Source: Puniceibacterium antarcticum
GTDB taxonomy: Bacteria > Pseudomonadota > Alphaproteobacteria > Rhodobacterales > Rhodobacteraceae
Reading direction: 5' to 3'
Assembly: GCF_002760615.1 (NCBI RefSeq)
Contig: NZ_AWWI01000182.1
Location: 1-64,000 of the forward strand
DNA: 64,000 bases
In this document: positions 31,090 to 39,208 of the stretch, piece by piece
Layout: each line of letters opens with the position of its first letter
How positions within the stretch are numbered: the first letter of the stretch is position 1
Position numbers and translations under genes: made by a program
Notes under the pieces: model-generated
Databases searched by the model: none
The model's input: only the letters and a program-made list of their open reading frames with translations
What the model was told of the DNA's origin: nothing

Positions 31090-31104
31090 CAGAATTTATT
31101 TCTG
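31090..31104. promoter_or_regulatory. Candidate IclR operator upstream of dctP
   Basis: CAGAATTTATTTCTG is a perfect inverted repeat (5-bp arms) 24 bases before the dctP start. Its shape resembles the IclR-type TGGAAATnATTTCCA site. The IclR gene lies in the same run. Binding is inferred. Confidence 0.35.
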
Positions 31105-31231
31105 ACATGCGATTTTCTAGCCGGAACTTCTGTGAAAATCAAGCACGGCATGCACATGAATGAGGCAAGCCACGAAACGCCTGCTGATCGCGACCTCCTA
31201 TTTGAAATCTTGAAGAAGGCCGCGCTTGCAA

Positions 31232-31262
31232 AGACGAAAAAGCAGGGGACTGTCCCCTGCTT
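31232..31262 (-). terminator. Terminator after livF
   Basis: AAGCAGGGGA (31240-31249) pairs perfectly with TCCCCTGCTT (31253-31262) across a three-base loop. Read on the minus strand, the stem is followed by TTTTCGTCTTT, giving an intrinsic terminator about 90 bases beyond the livF stop. Confidence 0.75.
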
Positions 31263-31291
31263 CACCTGTCCCAAAATATCCCGGGGGAGTC
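31261..31291 (+). repeat. Dispersed repeat A, copy 2
   Basis: TTCACCTGTCCCAAAATATC then CCGGGGGAGTC, 26 of 31 bases identical to the copy at 37971-38001. Both are followed about 10-20 bases later by GACGGGGGCAGCGCC. It abuts the livF terminator hairpin. Confidence 0.65.
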
Positions 31292-31351
31292 GCGCGCTTG
31301 CGCGTGACGGGGGCAGCGCCACCGCCTTGCTTTCTGGGTCAAGGCTGACGC

Positions 31352-32053
31352 CTAGACCGACAGATAGGCATCCCGGATTTCTGGGTGCGCCTGCAGATCC
31401 GCCAGTGAGCCTGCAAATTTCTGCGTGCCGCTTTCGATGATCACCACCTGATCCGCCACAGCTTGGGCAAAATGCAGGTTCTGTTCCGACAACAGCACCG
31501 TCAGCCCCTCGTTCTTAAGCTTGAGGATCACATGCGCCATCTGCTCGACAATCACCGGGGCGATGCCTTCGCTAGGCTCGTCCAGCAGAACCAGCGCCGG
31601 GTTTCCCATCAGCGTGCGCGCGATGGTCAGCATCTGCTGTTCGCCTCCCGACAGCGCCTTGCCCCGGTTGCCGCGCCGCTCGGCGAGGTTCGGGAACAGC
31701 TCGAACAGCATCTCTTCGGTCCAGGTCACGCAGCCCTCGCGCGGTGGCTGGCGGCCGACCTCAAGGTTCTCAAGCACTGTCAGCTGGGTAAAGATACGCC
31801 TCTCTTCAGGCACATAGCCCAGCCCGGCCTTTGCCACCCTGTGCGGCGCCCAGCCGGTGATGTCCTGCCCCTGATAGGACACCGTGCCGCCGCGCGGCTG
31901 CACCATCTGCATGATCGACTTCATCGTCGTGGTCTTGCCCGCGCCATTGCGGCCGAGCAGGGCGACAACCTTGCCGTGCCCGACAGTAAAGCTCAGATCA
32001 TTCAGCACATGCGCCTTGCCGTAAAAGGCGTTGACCGTTTTCAGCTCAAGCAT
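31352..32053 (-). CDS. livF: Branched-chain-type ABC transporter ATP-binding protein (LivF)
   Basis: A 233-residue ATPase. Walker A LLGRNGAGKTTTMKSI, signature ALSGGEQQMLTIAR, Walker B PALVLLDEPSEGIAP and the His-loop region TVLLSEQNLHFA are intact. SEGIAP is typical of LivF. The ATG at 32053 (MLELKTVNAFYGKAHVL) overlaps livG by 8 bases. An apparent longer frame reads livG sequence and is rejected. It is the last gene of the Rieske-livKHMGF run, so it probably serves uptake for the pyridine-type pathway upstream (inferred). Confidence 0.9.
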   Translation of the reverse strand: MLELKTVNAFYGKAHVLNDLSFTVGHGKVVALLGRNGAGKTTTMKSIMQMVQPRGGTVSYQGQDITGWAPHRVAKAGLGYVPEERRIFTQLTVLENLEVGRQPPREGCVTWTEEMLFELFPNLAERRGNRGKALSGGEQQMLTIARTLMGNPALVLLDEPSEGIAPVIVEQMAHVILKLKNEGLTVLLSEQNLHFAQAVADQVVIIESGTQKFAGSLADLQAHPEIRDAYLSV

Positions 32054-32825
32054 CGGCCTTCTCCTCTGCTGCGTTGAACAGCATGCCGCCGCCCAGATAC
32101 ACCTCTTGCACCTGCGGGTTGTTGCGGATCTCGTCAACTGAGCCACCCGCGATCAGCTGGCCGCGGTTCAGCACCATGATCCGGTGCGCATGGGCAAAGA
32201 CGACATCCATGTCATGTTCGGTGAACAGGCAGCTTACGCCCTGATCGCGCACGATATCTGCCGTCAGCTGCATCAGTGCGATGCGCTCGCGCGGGGCCAT
32301 GCCGGCTGTCGGCTCGTCCATCAGCAACAACTTGGGATCATGCGCCAGCGCCACGGCCAACTCCAGCCGCTTGAGATCGCCATACGCCAGCACCGCGCAG
32401 TGCCGGTCGGCCTGATCGGCCATGCCGACTGTGTCCAGCAGCTCCAATGCCCGCCCCCAATACATGCGATGCGCATAGGGCAGCATGGAATAGATGCGCC
32501 GGTGATACGAGATCAGCGCCATCTGCACATTCTCGATAACCGTCATAGAGCTATAGGTCGCGGTGATCTGGAACGTCCGCCCCACCCCCTTGCGCCAGAT
32601 CTGGCGCGGGGCAAGGCCGGTGATCTTTTCTCCGTTCAGCTTCACCACGCCGCTGGTCGGCTTGAGCTGGCCCATGAGCATGTTGAAACAGGTGCTCTTG
32701 CCCGCGCCATTCGGGCCGATCAGAGCCAGCAATTCGCCTTGCCGCAAGACAAAGCTCACATCATCCACCGCCTTGATCGCACCAAAGGAGCGGGAAAGAT
32801 GTTCGACCGTCAGAACCGCGCTCAT
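32046..32825 (-). CDS. livG: Branched-chain-type ABC transporter ATP-binding protein (LivG)
   Basis: A 259-residue ATPase with Walker A LIGPNGAGKSTCFNMLMGQL, FQITATYSSMTVIENVQMAL, Walker B KLLLMDEPTAGMAPRERIALM and CLFTEHDMDVVFAHAHRIMVLNRG. The usual LSGGQ signature is unusually divergent: the segment before the Walker B reads AVLAYGDLKRLELAVALA, as often seen in LivG (YGxxRxLE). It overlaps the fused permease by 4 bases and livF by 8. It pairs with LivF to drive the importer. Confidence 0.9.
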   Translation of the reverse strand: MSAVLTVEHLSRSFGAIKAVDDVSFVLRQGELLALIGPNGAGKSTCFNMLMGQLKPTSGVVKLNGEKITGLAPRQIWRKGVGRTFQITATYSSMTVIENVQMALISYHRRIYSMLPYAHRMYWGRALELLDTVGMADQADRHCAVLAYGDLKRLELAVALAHDPKLLLMDEPTAGMAPRERIALMQLTADIVRDQGVSCLFTEHDMDVVFAHAHRIMVLNRGQLIAGGSVDEIRNNPQVQEVYLGGGMLFNAAEEKADA

Positions 32826-34684
32826 CGCTTGTCCTCCGCATTGTTCAGAATGCCGGTGCGTTCCCCCAGCTTGCGCAAGCTGCCCACAATTCCTTCGGGG
32901 GCAAGGATGACGACTGCGATGATCAGCAAACCCAGGGCAAGGCGCCAGTACTCGAAACGGGTGAGGTAATCCTTTGTCGCCTCGAAGGATGCACCGCCAA
33001 CCCAGCCACCCGACAGGGTTTTCACACCTCCCAGGAAGACGACGATCAGCGCGTCAAAGGAGCGGGCGATTTCAAGTTCGTTCGGGAACACACTGCCTTT
33101 GGAGAACACGAACAGCCCGCCTGCGACCCCGGCCATGGCCCCGGCAAAGGCGAAGGCAACCCATTGGATGCGTTTGGTGTTGATGCCCATCGCCTCGGCC
33201 TGCCGCGACGAATCCCGGGCGGCGCGCAGAGCATAGCCAAACGGTGAATGCGCCGCGTGGCGTAGCAAAAGGATGCCGCCTGCGCAAATCACCAAGGTGA
33301 GGTAGAAAAACACCATGTTGGACGACGCCCAGGCCGAGGGCCAGATGTTGACCAACCCGTCATCCCCGCCAGTAATGTCCCCCCACTGGAACACGAGGCT
33401 CCAAAGGAGTTGCGCAAAGGCAAGCGTGAGCATGGCGAAATAGACGCCCGTGCTGCGCAGGCAAACCCAGCCGATCAACACCGCCGCAAGGCCCGCGCCG
33501 AGCGGTGCGAGGATCAGCGCCAGTTCCATCGGTGTATGGGCGTAGGTGACGAAAAGTGCCGCCACATAAGCCCCGCCGCCGAAAAACGCCGCATGGCCGA
33601 AACTGACCAGCCCGCCCATGCCCAGCATGAACTGCAAGGAGGCGGCGAATAGGCAGAAGATCAGGATATCGGTGACCAGCACCACGGCAAAGTTCGATCC
33701 CATCACGGGGATCAACCCCAGCAACACAAGGGCAGCCGCCACAAGAAGGCGGATCTTCAGCCCAGCCGGTTTGATCGGACGTTCGGGTTCGCCCACCTGT
33801 CCGTGTTCGCCTGCGACCTCTTCGCGGCCGAACAGGCCGAAGGGGCGGAACATCAGCACAACCACCATGACAAGGAACATCAGCACCAGCGTCGATTTCG
33901 GCATGTAGGACACACCAAAGACGTTCAGGACCGAGATTATGACGGCTGCGAGGTAGGCCCCCGGCAGCGACCCCATGCCACCGATAACAACGACCACAAA
34001 GACCGAGGTCAGGATATTGAAATCCATTAACAGATCCGCGCCACCCTTGGGCAGTTGCACCGCACCGCCCAGCCCCGCCAGCGCGCAGCCAAGGAAAAAG
34101 ACACCGGTGAACAGCCAGCTTTGATTGACACCGAGCGCCCCGACCATCTCGCGGTCCTGGGTCGCGGCGCGGACAAGGATACCGACGCGCGTCTTGGTGA
34201 TCAGATACCACAGCGCAAAGGCGACAAAGGGTGTGATGGCGATCAGCGCAAGGTCGTATTGCGGCACAGGTTCATCCATGATCCGCACGATGCCCTTGAG
34301 GCCCGGCGCCCGCGGACCCAGCAGATCCTCGGCCCCCCAGATCATCAGCGTAAGATCCTGAATGACCAGAATAACGCCAAAGGTCGCGACAAGCTGGAAC
34401 AGCTCGGGCGCGGAATAAACAGGTCGCAGCACGCAGATCTCGACGATCACGCCGATCAGCCCGACGATGATCCCCGCCAGCAGCACAGCGCCCCAGAACC
34501 CCACAACACCGGGCAGAACCTGCATCAGCGTATAGCCGACATAAGCGCCCAGCATATAGAACGACCCATGGGCAAAATTCACGATCCGTGTGACACCAAA
34601 GATCAGCGACAGGCCAGAGGCGACCATGAACAAGGCACCGGCATTGGCCAGCCCGGTCAGAAGCTGCGCGAAAAACAGACCCAT
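32822..34684 (-). CDS. Fused LivH-LivM ABC transporter permease
   Basis: A 620-residue inner-membrane protein in which the two permease subunits are joined. Residues about 1-290 are LivH-like (ANAGALFMVASGLSLIFGVTRIVNFAHGSFYMLGAY, GVNQSWLFTGVFFLGCALAGLGG). A charged linker (EVAGEHGQVGEPERPIKPAG) leads to a LivM-like half (FMLGMGGLVSFGHAAFFGGGAYVAALF, LRAARDSSRQAEAMGINTKRIQWVAFAFAGAMAGVAGGLF). Such fusions occur in several Rhodobacterales Liv-type systems. The livK gene is upstream across a 179-base gap with a strong hairpin. Confidence 0.9.
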   Translation of the reverse strand: MGLFFAQLLTGLANAGALFMVASGLSLIFGVTRIVNFAHGSFYMLGAYVGYTLMQVLPGVVGFWGAVLLAGIIVGLIGVIVEICVLRPVYSAPELFQLVATFGVILVIQDLTLMIWGAEDLLGPRAPGLKGIVRIMDEPVPQYDLALIAITPFVAFALWYLITKTRVGILVRAATQDREMVGALGVNQSWLFTGVFFLGCALAGLGGAVQLPKGGADLLMDFNILTSVFVVVVIGGMGSLPGAYLAAVIISVLNVFGVSYMPKSTLVLMFLVMVVVLMFRPFGLFGREEVAGEHGQVGEPERPIKPAGLKIRLLVAAALVLLGLIPVMGSNFAVVLVTDILIFCLFAASLQFMLGMGGLVSFGHAAFFGGGAYVAALFVTYAHTPMELALILAPLGAGLAAVLIGWVCLRSTGVYFAMLTLAFAQLLWSLVFQWGDITGGDDGLVNIWPSAWASSNMVFFYLTLVICAGGILLLRHAAHSPFGYALRAARDSSRQAEAMGINTKRIQWVAFAFAGAMAGVAGGLFVFSKGSVFPNELEIARSFDALIVVFLGGVKTLSGGWVGGASFEATKDYLTRFEYWRLALGLLIIAVVILAPEGIVGSLRKLGERTGILNNAEDKR

Positions 34685-34828
34685 TGCAGGTCTCCTGTGA
34701 GGCTACAGCGTTTTTGGAAAACCTTGAAACACCGGGAATCACGTTTCGCCTTTGAAACAACGGCAAAAGACAGCGAACACATGGTACAGGTATTTCCCGA
34801 AACGCTTTGGGGAAATTTCAATGCGAAA

Positions 34829-34853
34829 CGGCCCGGGCGCGATGCCCGGGCCG
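34829..34853 (-). terminator. Strong hairpin between livK and the fused permease gene
   Basis: CGGCCCGGGC (34829-34838) and GCCCGGGCCG (34844-34853) form a perfect 10-bp stem with a 5-base loop, 11 bases after the livK stop, with only a weak T-rich tail on the minus strand. It probably stabilises livK mRNA or partly terminates, so the binding protein is made in excess over the membrane parts. Confidence 0.6.
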
Positions 34854-34863
34854 CTCTGTCAGC

Positions 34864-36081
34864 TCAGTCTGCCGGACGCAGCTTTTTGACTTCTTCATCG
34901 GAGGGCAGGTAGTCGGCGCCATCCAGATAGGTCCAGTCGACCATGACCCCTGCACCATCCTTCAGCGCGGTCTTGCCAACAAATGCACCCATGGTGGCCT
35001 GATTGTCGATCTCACGATAGGTGATCTGACCCACCGGGGTTTCAACGGGCAGACCTTCGAAGGCCGCGCGGATTGCCTCGGTTTCGGTCGACCCGGCCTT
35101 GGTGATGGCCGCCGCGATGGATTCTGCTGCCATGTAGCCGACAAGCGAGCCGATCTTGGGCGTCTCGTTCCACTTGGCCTGATAGGCGTCGACAAAGACC
35201 TTGTTCGCGCCATCCGCTTCCGTGAAATCATACCACGGATAGCCGGTCACAACCCAGCCTTCGGGCGCTTCGCCACCCAGCGGTTCGAGGTACTCGGGTT
35301 CGCCCGACAGCAGGCCATAAACGGTACGCCCGTCAAACAGACCACGGGTGTTGCCATCCCGCACGAACTTGGCAAGGTCGGTGCCAAAGGTCACGTTATA
35401 GATCGCGTCGGGCTTGGCACGTTCCAGTGCCTGCACCTCGGCACCTGAATCGATCTTGAACAGCGCGGGCCACTGCTCGGCGACGAATTCGACATCGGGC
35501 TTCAGCTTGGTCAGCACTTCCTTGAAGGCCGCGACGGCGTCTTTGCCGTAGGCATAGTTCGGGGCAATGGTGGCGTATTTCACCGCATCGGTCTTGGCAG
35601 CCGCTTCGGCCAGCATCGCCGCCTGCATATAGGTCGAGGTGCGCAACCGGAAGGTATAGGCATTCCCCGCGCTCCAGGTCACCGCATCAGCCAGAGGTTC
35701 GGCCGCGAGGTAGACCCACTTTTTCTCACCAGCAACGGACGAAATGGCAAGGCCGACGTTCGACAGGATCGACCCGGTCAGCATGACCGCACCGTCACGG
35801 GTCATCAGCTCTTCTGCGATCTTGATCGCCTCGCCGGGATCGCCCTGATCGTCGCGGAAGATGAATTCCAGCGGACGGCCCAGCACGCCGCCCTCGGCAT
35901 TGATTTCTTCCAGCGCCAGCTCGATGCCCTTTTTATAGGGTTCGGCAAAGGCCGCCATGCGCTTGTAATGGTTGATCTCACCGATCTTGATCGGCTCGCC
36001 CTCTTGCGCAAAGGCTGCGGGGGCGGTGCTGGCCAGCAGCGCGGCCCCGATCAGGCTCTTCAGGAAAGTCTTGCGTTGCAT
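34864..36081 (-). CDS. livK: ABC transporter periplasmic binding protein (LivK-like)
   Basis: A 405-residue type 1 periplasmic binding protein with a signal peptide (MQRKTFLKSLIGAALLASTA, cleaved near AFA-QEG). Characteristic blocks are IKIGEINHYKRM, ALEEINAEGGVLGRPLEFIFRDDQGDPGEAIKIAEELM and MLTGSILSNVGLAISSVA. LivK proteins bind amino acids but also amides, aromatic acids and other solutes. Placement between a Rieske oxygenase and a pyridine-type gene set suggests an aromatic or N-heterocyclic acid. The 67-base gap to the Rieske gene holds no clear promoter, so co-transcription from the operator at 37292 is likely. Confidence 0.88.
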   Translation of the reverse strand: MQRKTFLKSLIGAALLASTAPAAFAQEGEPIKIGEINHYKRMAAFAEPYKKGIELALEEINAEGGVLGRPLEFIFRDDQGDPGEAIKIAEELMTRDGAVMLTGSILSNVGLAISSVAGEKKWVYLAAEPLADAVTWSAGNAYTFRLRTSTYMQAAMLAEAAAKTDAVKYATIAPNYAYGKDAVAAFKEVLTKLKPDVEFVAEQWPALFKIDSGAEVQALERAKPDAIYNVTFGTDLAKFVRDGNTRGLFDGRTVYGLLSGEPEYLEPLGGEAPEGWVVTGYPWYDFTEADGANKVFVDAYQAKWNETPKIGSLVGYMAAESIAAAITKAGSTETEAIRAAFEGLPVETPVGQITYREIDNQATMGAFVGKTALKDGAGVMVDWTYLDGADYLPSDEEVKKLRPAD

Positions 36082-36148
36082 AGTGGTTCCTCTCTGTCAG
36101 ACGCCCCTTTTTTATTGGCTTGTGGGGCTTTAATGGGAAGCGATATCT

Positions 36149-37216
36149 TCAGTCGTGCTGCACGAAGACCGGATGAACCGGCTCGCCCAGATCTTCGGTC
36201 GCCTCGACTTCGACCAGATCGCGGATGCGCTTGCGATAGACATTCGGCCCCTTGTCGATGGCAATACGGATCGGCTTGCGCTTGTGCGGACGCTGCTCTT
36301 CTTCGTGCACCGCCTCAAGGATTTCCTTGTCTTCGGCAAAAGCGATGCGGAACATCTTGTCCATCTGGGCCGAGGCCGCCTCGTCCCCCAAAGCCGTGTT
36401 GCGCAGATGCGCCCAGTGGTCGATGGTGTAATCCTCAGTAACCGGCGTCACGAAATGCAGCGCAAAGATCCGCACGCCCTGATTGCGGTCGTCTTCGTCC
36501 AGCTTGGCTGCGGCATCCGCGCTGCCAAAATCGATCACGGCGGTCGAGGGCAGGTGCAGGTAATAGTAATGCCAGCGGTCCACATTGCCTGTGAAGCCGC
36601 CAAAGGCCTTGAAGAACCCGATCGGCTCGGCGTCGCGGATCCAGCGCCAGGCGACAATCGCCTCGCCGCTGGTCTTGACGTGCACCGGCACGTTTTCCGA
36701 CGCGGCATTTCCCAAAGTTGTGGGATGCACAAAACTCACATGCGCGGGATCGACCAGATTTTCCGCCACATTCAGATAGTTGGCTTTGATATGCAGCTTG
36801 TCGCCGTGGTGCAGATGCCAGTCTGGATGGCCCAGCTCCTCAAGGTGAAAGATCTTTGCGATATCTGCCTGCGCGGGATCGCCCATCCAGACCCAGACAA
36901 TGCCATGCGCCTCGTGCACCGAAAAGGCATCCACATAGGCCGAGGCCGGAAGATTGTCCTGCCCCGGAACGCGCACGCACTTGCCCGCACCGTTGAAAGT
37001 CATGCCGTGATAGCCACACTGGATCGTATCGCCGATCCGCTTGCCGCGGCTCAGCGGCAGTTGCCGGTGCGGGCAGCGATCCTCAAGTGCTGCTATTTGG
37101 CCGTCCGAGGCGCGGAACATGACGAGCGTCTGCGACAGGATCGTCAGCGGCACCAGTGCCTCACCAAAATCAGACGACCATCCAGCCACGTACCAGGCAT
37201 TTTTCACGAAGGACAT
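36149..37216 (-). CDS. Rieske non-haem iron oxygenase, VanA-like demethylase family
   Basis: A 355-residue terminal oxygenase. The Rieske [2Fe-2S] ligands are visible as C48 and H50 (RCPHRQLPLSRG) and C67 and H70 (QCGYHGMTFNG). The mononuclear iron region follows in NYLNVAENLVDPAHVSFVHPTTLG. Length and the N-terminus FVKNAWYVAGWSSDF match VanA-type O- and N-demethylases rather than ring dihydroxylases. No VanB-type reductase (with its plant-type ferredoxin domain) is nearby. Electrons may come from the ferredoxin-NADP reductase at 45245. Given the pyridine genes, N-demethylation of a methylated pyridine carboxylate is a reasonable hypothesis, not shown by sequence. Confidence 0.85.
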   Translation of the reverse strand: MSFVKNAWYVAGWSSDFGEALVPLTILSQTLVMFRASDGQIAALEDRCPHRQLPLSRGKRIGDTIQCGYHGMTFNGAGKCVRVPGQDNLPASAYVDAFSVHEAHGIVWVWMGDPAQADIAKIFHLEELGHPDWHLHHGDKLHIKANYLNVAENLVDPAHVSFVHPTTLGNAASENVPVHVKTSGEAIVAWRWIRDAEPIGFFKAFGGFTGNVDRWHYYYLHLPSTAVIDFGSADAAAKLDEDDRNQGVRIFALHFVTPVTEDYTIDHWAHLRNTALGDEAASAQMDKMFRIAFAEDKEILEAVHEEEQRPHKRKPIRIAIDKGPNVYRKRIRDLVEVEATEDLGEPVHPVFVQHD

Positions 37217-37291
37217 GATCTGCGCTCCTTTGCATTCTCAAAGCCCCCATCAGGACAGGTGGCTGTCTTTGCCTCATGGGGCCTCATAAAC

Positions 37292-37309
37292 TTGTTAGTT
37301 GTCAAACAA
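37292..37309. promoter_or_regulatory. MarR-type operator 1 (Rieske-liv / marR divergent promoters)
   Basis: TTGTTAGTTGTCAAACAA, an imperfect palindrome (TTGTT/AACAA arms) midway between the divergent Rieske and marR genes. Fifteen of 18 bases match the site at 46085-46102, the only differences being the three central bases. A TTGACA hexamer overlaps it on the minus strand. Confidence 0.65.
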
Positions 37310-37464
37310 TATTTTACATCAATGAACCTGTGGACCCAGCCTGCTTTTCATGGAAAGATGCTGCACAATTCTCGTGCGGTTTGCAAAGGGCCGGACGCAT
37401 ATTATGGATCGGAGACTGGCGGTATCAATGTGCAGCCTGATCCCGCAGAAAATGGACACATCAG

Positions 37465-37902
37465 GTGCTGAAAGACCTAACTCCACAAAATGAGGCGGCG
37501 GACTACCGGCTAGAAGAACAGATCGGCTTCAAGCTGCGGCTGGCCAACCAGAAACACTTAGAGGTGTTTGCCCGCCTGATGCCCGACGTAACGCCGACCC
37601 AGTTCGCCGTTGTGGCCAAGCTGCGCGACGAAGGCACGATCAGCCAGAACCACCTCGGACGGCTGGTCGGCATGGACGCGGCCACGACAAAGGGTGTGGT
37701 GGACCGGCTGCGCAAGAAGGGTCTGCTCCACAGCACACCGTCGCAGACCGACATGCGCCGCCTTGAAATCTCGCTCACAGATGAGGGGCGAAGCTTTGCT
37801 GAGGACGCCGTCGTCACCGCACTTGAAATCTCGCGACAGACTGTCAGCAATCTGACCCCTCGCGAAGTGGAACGCCTGCAGGATCTGCTGGATAAGCTCT
37901 GA
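37465..37902 (+). CDS. MarR family transcriptional regulator
   Basis: A 145-residue winged-helix regulator. LTPTQFAVVAKL-like VTPTQFAVVAKLRDEGTISQNHLGRLVGMDAATTKGVVDRLRKKGLL is the MarR DNA-binding core, with the wing in STPSQTDMRRLEISLTDEG. The start appears to be GTG at 37465, as no better ATG is in frame. It is divergent from the Rieske-liv unit. MarR proteins typically respond to aromatic acids. The same palindrome occurs in front of its own divergent pair, the fpr/enamidase pair and, in related form, the molybdenum hydroxylase operon, so it is the likely repressor of the whole cluster. Confidence 0.88.
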   Translation: MLKDLTPQNEAADYRLEEQIGFKLRLANQKHLEVFARLMPDVTPTQFAVVAKLRDEGTISQNHLGRLVGMDAATTKGVVDRLRKKGLLHSTPSQTDMRRLEISLTDEGRSFAEDAVVTALEISRQTVSNLTPREVERLQDLLDKL

Positions 37903-37970
37903 CGCAGCGCGGAAGGCAAGGTCGGCTTTGCCTCTTTGAAAAGAGAAAAAGCACAGACCCACGCCCCGGC

Positions 37971-38001
37971 TTCGTCTGCCCATAAATATCCCGGGGGAGT
38001 C
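37971..38001 (+). repeat. Dispersed repeat A, copy 3
   Basis: TTCGTCTGCCCATAAATATC then CCGGGGGAGTC, followed by GACGGGGGCAGCGCCCCC. It lies in the convergent gap after marR. Nearly identical to copy 2 and related to copy 1. Confidence 0.65.
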
Positions 38002-38042
38002 CGCAGGACGGGGGCAGCGCCCCCAGCCACGGCGAAACAGGC

Positions 38043-38627
38043 TCAGCGCAGCCCGTCTTCGCCAACAGCATCCTCGTGTGTCAGCCCGCCAACGCGGGGC
38101 AACGGACGGCCGGAATCTGTGACCGCCACAGCCACCATGATCTCATTCGCGCGGGGCGCATCGTTCAGGCGCACCTCAATCCCGTCGAAATGCGACCGGA
38201 CATAGGCCGCATCCTTGTGGCCCAGCGGCACGTCGAGCACATGACCCGGGCCGCCCATCTTCTTTGATGACGGCACGAGGGCGGCACCCTTTTCGACGGC
38301 CTTGCGCAGCGGTGCACCCAACTTGGGATGCAGGATCGCGGCGGCATGTTCCAGCTCGCCATTCTCGCCGACCATTGCCGCCTTGCCATAGCTCTGCGCC
38401 TGATCCGGCGTGATGCCCAGGGCCGCAATGCATTTGTCGCCCAGAAGGGCACCGAGTTCGGCACCGATCTCCATCAGCGCGCTCAGATCTTCCGTATAGC
38501 TGCCGGCAAAGGGGTTGGCGATCACTGCTAGGGCCACCGCCTTGCGGGTCGGCGGGGTGATGGACTTGCCGATTTCGCGATGGGTCTCTTCGACCCAGAC
38601 CGCAAGTTTGCGAATATCTGCGCTCAT
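38043..38627 (-). CDS. DUF1185 ('amino acid synthesis') family protein, second copy
   Basis: A 194-residue protein of Pfam family DUF1185, whose crystal structures show a chorismate-mutase-like fold but whose reaction is unknown. Family blocks: AVALAVIANPFAGSYTEDLSALMEIG, YGKAAMVGENGELEHAAAILHPKLG, VPSSKKMGGPGHVLDVPLGHKDAAYVRSHFDGIEV and LNDAPRANEIMVAVAVTDSGRPLPRVGGL. It is the last gene of the six-gene molybdenum hydroxylase operon, with its ATG overlapping the previous stop (ATGA). It is paralogous to the gene before it, suggesting a heteromer. A step after ring opening is possible. Confidence 0.85.
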   Translation of the reverse strand: MSADIRKLAVWVEETHREIGKSITPPTRKAVALAVIANPFAGSYTEDLSALMEIGAELGALLGDKCIAALGITPDQAQSYGKAAMVGENGELEHAAAILHPKLGAPLRKAVEKGAALVPSSKKMGGPGHVLDVPLGHKDAAYVRSHFDGIEVRLNDAPRANEIMVAVAVTDSGRPLPRVGGLTHEDAVGEDGLR

Positions 38628-39208
38628 TTCAGGCCATCCTCGCCTTTGATGTCTGCCGCTTCAAGGCCACCGGAGCGGCTGTGCACCCGGGCACCGGTGG
38701 TCATCACCAGCACAAACAGCAGCTCGTCAGCGCGCGGGCTGTCGTTGCAGCCGACCTCGATCGAATCAAAATGGCTGCGCACGTAAGACGCATTCAGATG
38801 GGTCACCGGCACGTCGAGCCGCGCCCCCACGCCGCCGACCTTTTTGGTCGAGGGCACGATGGCTTTGGACCCACCCAGAACCTCACGCATGGCATAGCCA
38901 CCCGGCGCGTGCCAGAGCGCGCCATGCTCAAGCTCTCCGGCGGCACCGACGATAGAGCCCTTACCGTAGCCTTCGATCCGCTTGGCATCACCCCCCAGAG
39001 CCGCCAGAAGACGCTGCGCCAGATCGACGCCGAGCGGCTTCAGATCCTCCATGAAGGGCTGGATGTCTTCGACATAGCGCCCGGCAAAGGGGTTCCTGAT
39101 CACGGCAAAGATCGCGCCGCGCTTGTGGGGCGTGTTGGCGCGCGGCCCGCCTTCGTGAAAGATATCCTCGACAGAGGTGACGATCTTGCGGATCTCGACT
39201 TCAGGCAT
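38624..39208 (-). CDS. DUF1185 ('amino acid synthesis') family protein, first copy
   Basis: A 194-residue paralogue of the next gene. Shared blocks include GAIFAVIRNPFAGRYVEDIQPFMEDL, YGKGSIVGAAGELEHGALWHAPGGYAMREVLG, VPSTKKVGGVGARLDVPVTHLNASYVRSHFDSIEV and CNDSPRADELLFVLVMTTGARVHSRSGGL. The conserved VPS(T/S)KK and YVRSHFD(G/S)IEV segments may form the active site. It overlaps the UPF0280 gene by 8 bases and the second copy by 4. The biochemical role of the family is unknown. Its tie to a 6-hydroxynicotinate reductase operon is the best clue here. Confidence 0.85.
   Translation of the reverse strand: MPEVEIRKIVTSVEDIFHEGGPRANTPHKRGAIFAVIRNPFAGRYVEDIQPFMEDLKPLGVDLAQRLLAALGGDAKRIEGYGKGSIVGAAGELEHGALWHAPGGYAMREVLGGSKAIVPSTKKVGGVGARLDVPVTHLNASYVRSHFDSIEVGCNDSPRADELLFVLVMTTGARVHSRSGGLEAADIKGEDGLK

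Noticed and set aside
31087-31440. Plus-strand gene of 117 codons across the dctP-livF gap
   Set aside because: It runs through a terminator hairpin and a dispersed repeat and reads antisense into livF. No ribosome site or likeness.
38043-39208. Amino-acid biosynthesis role for the two 'amino acid synthesis' family proteins
   Set aside because: The family name rests on fold and early genome context. Here the operon is catabolic and no biosynthetic gene is near.
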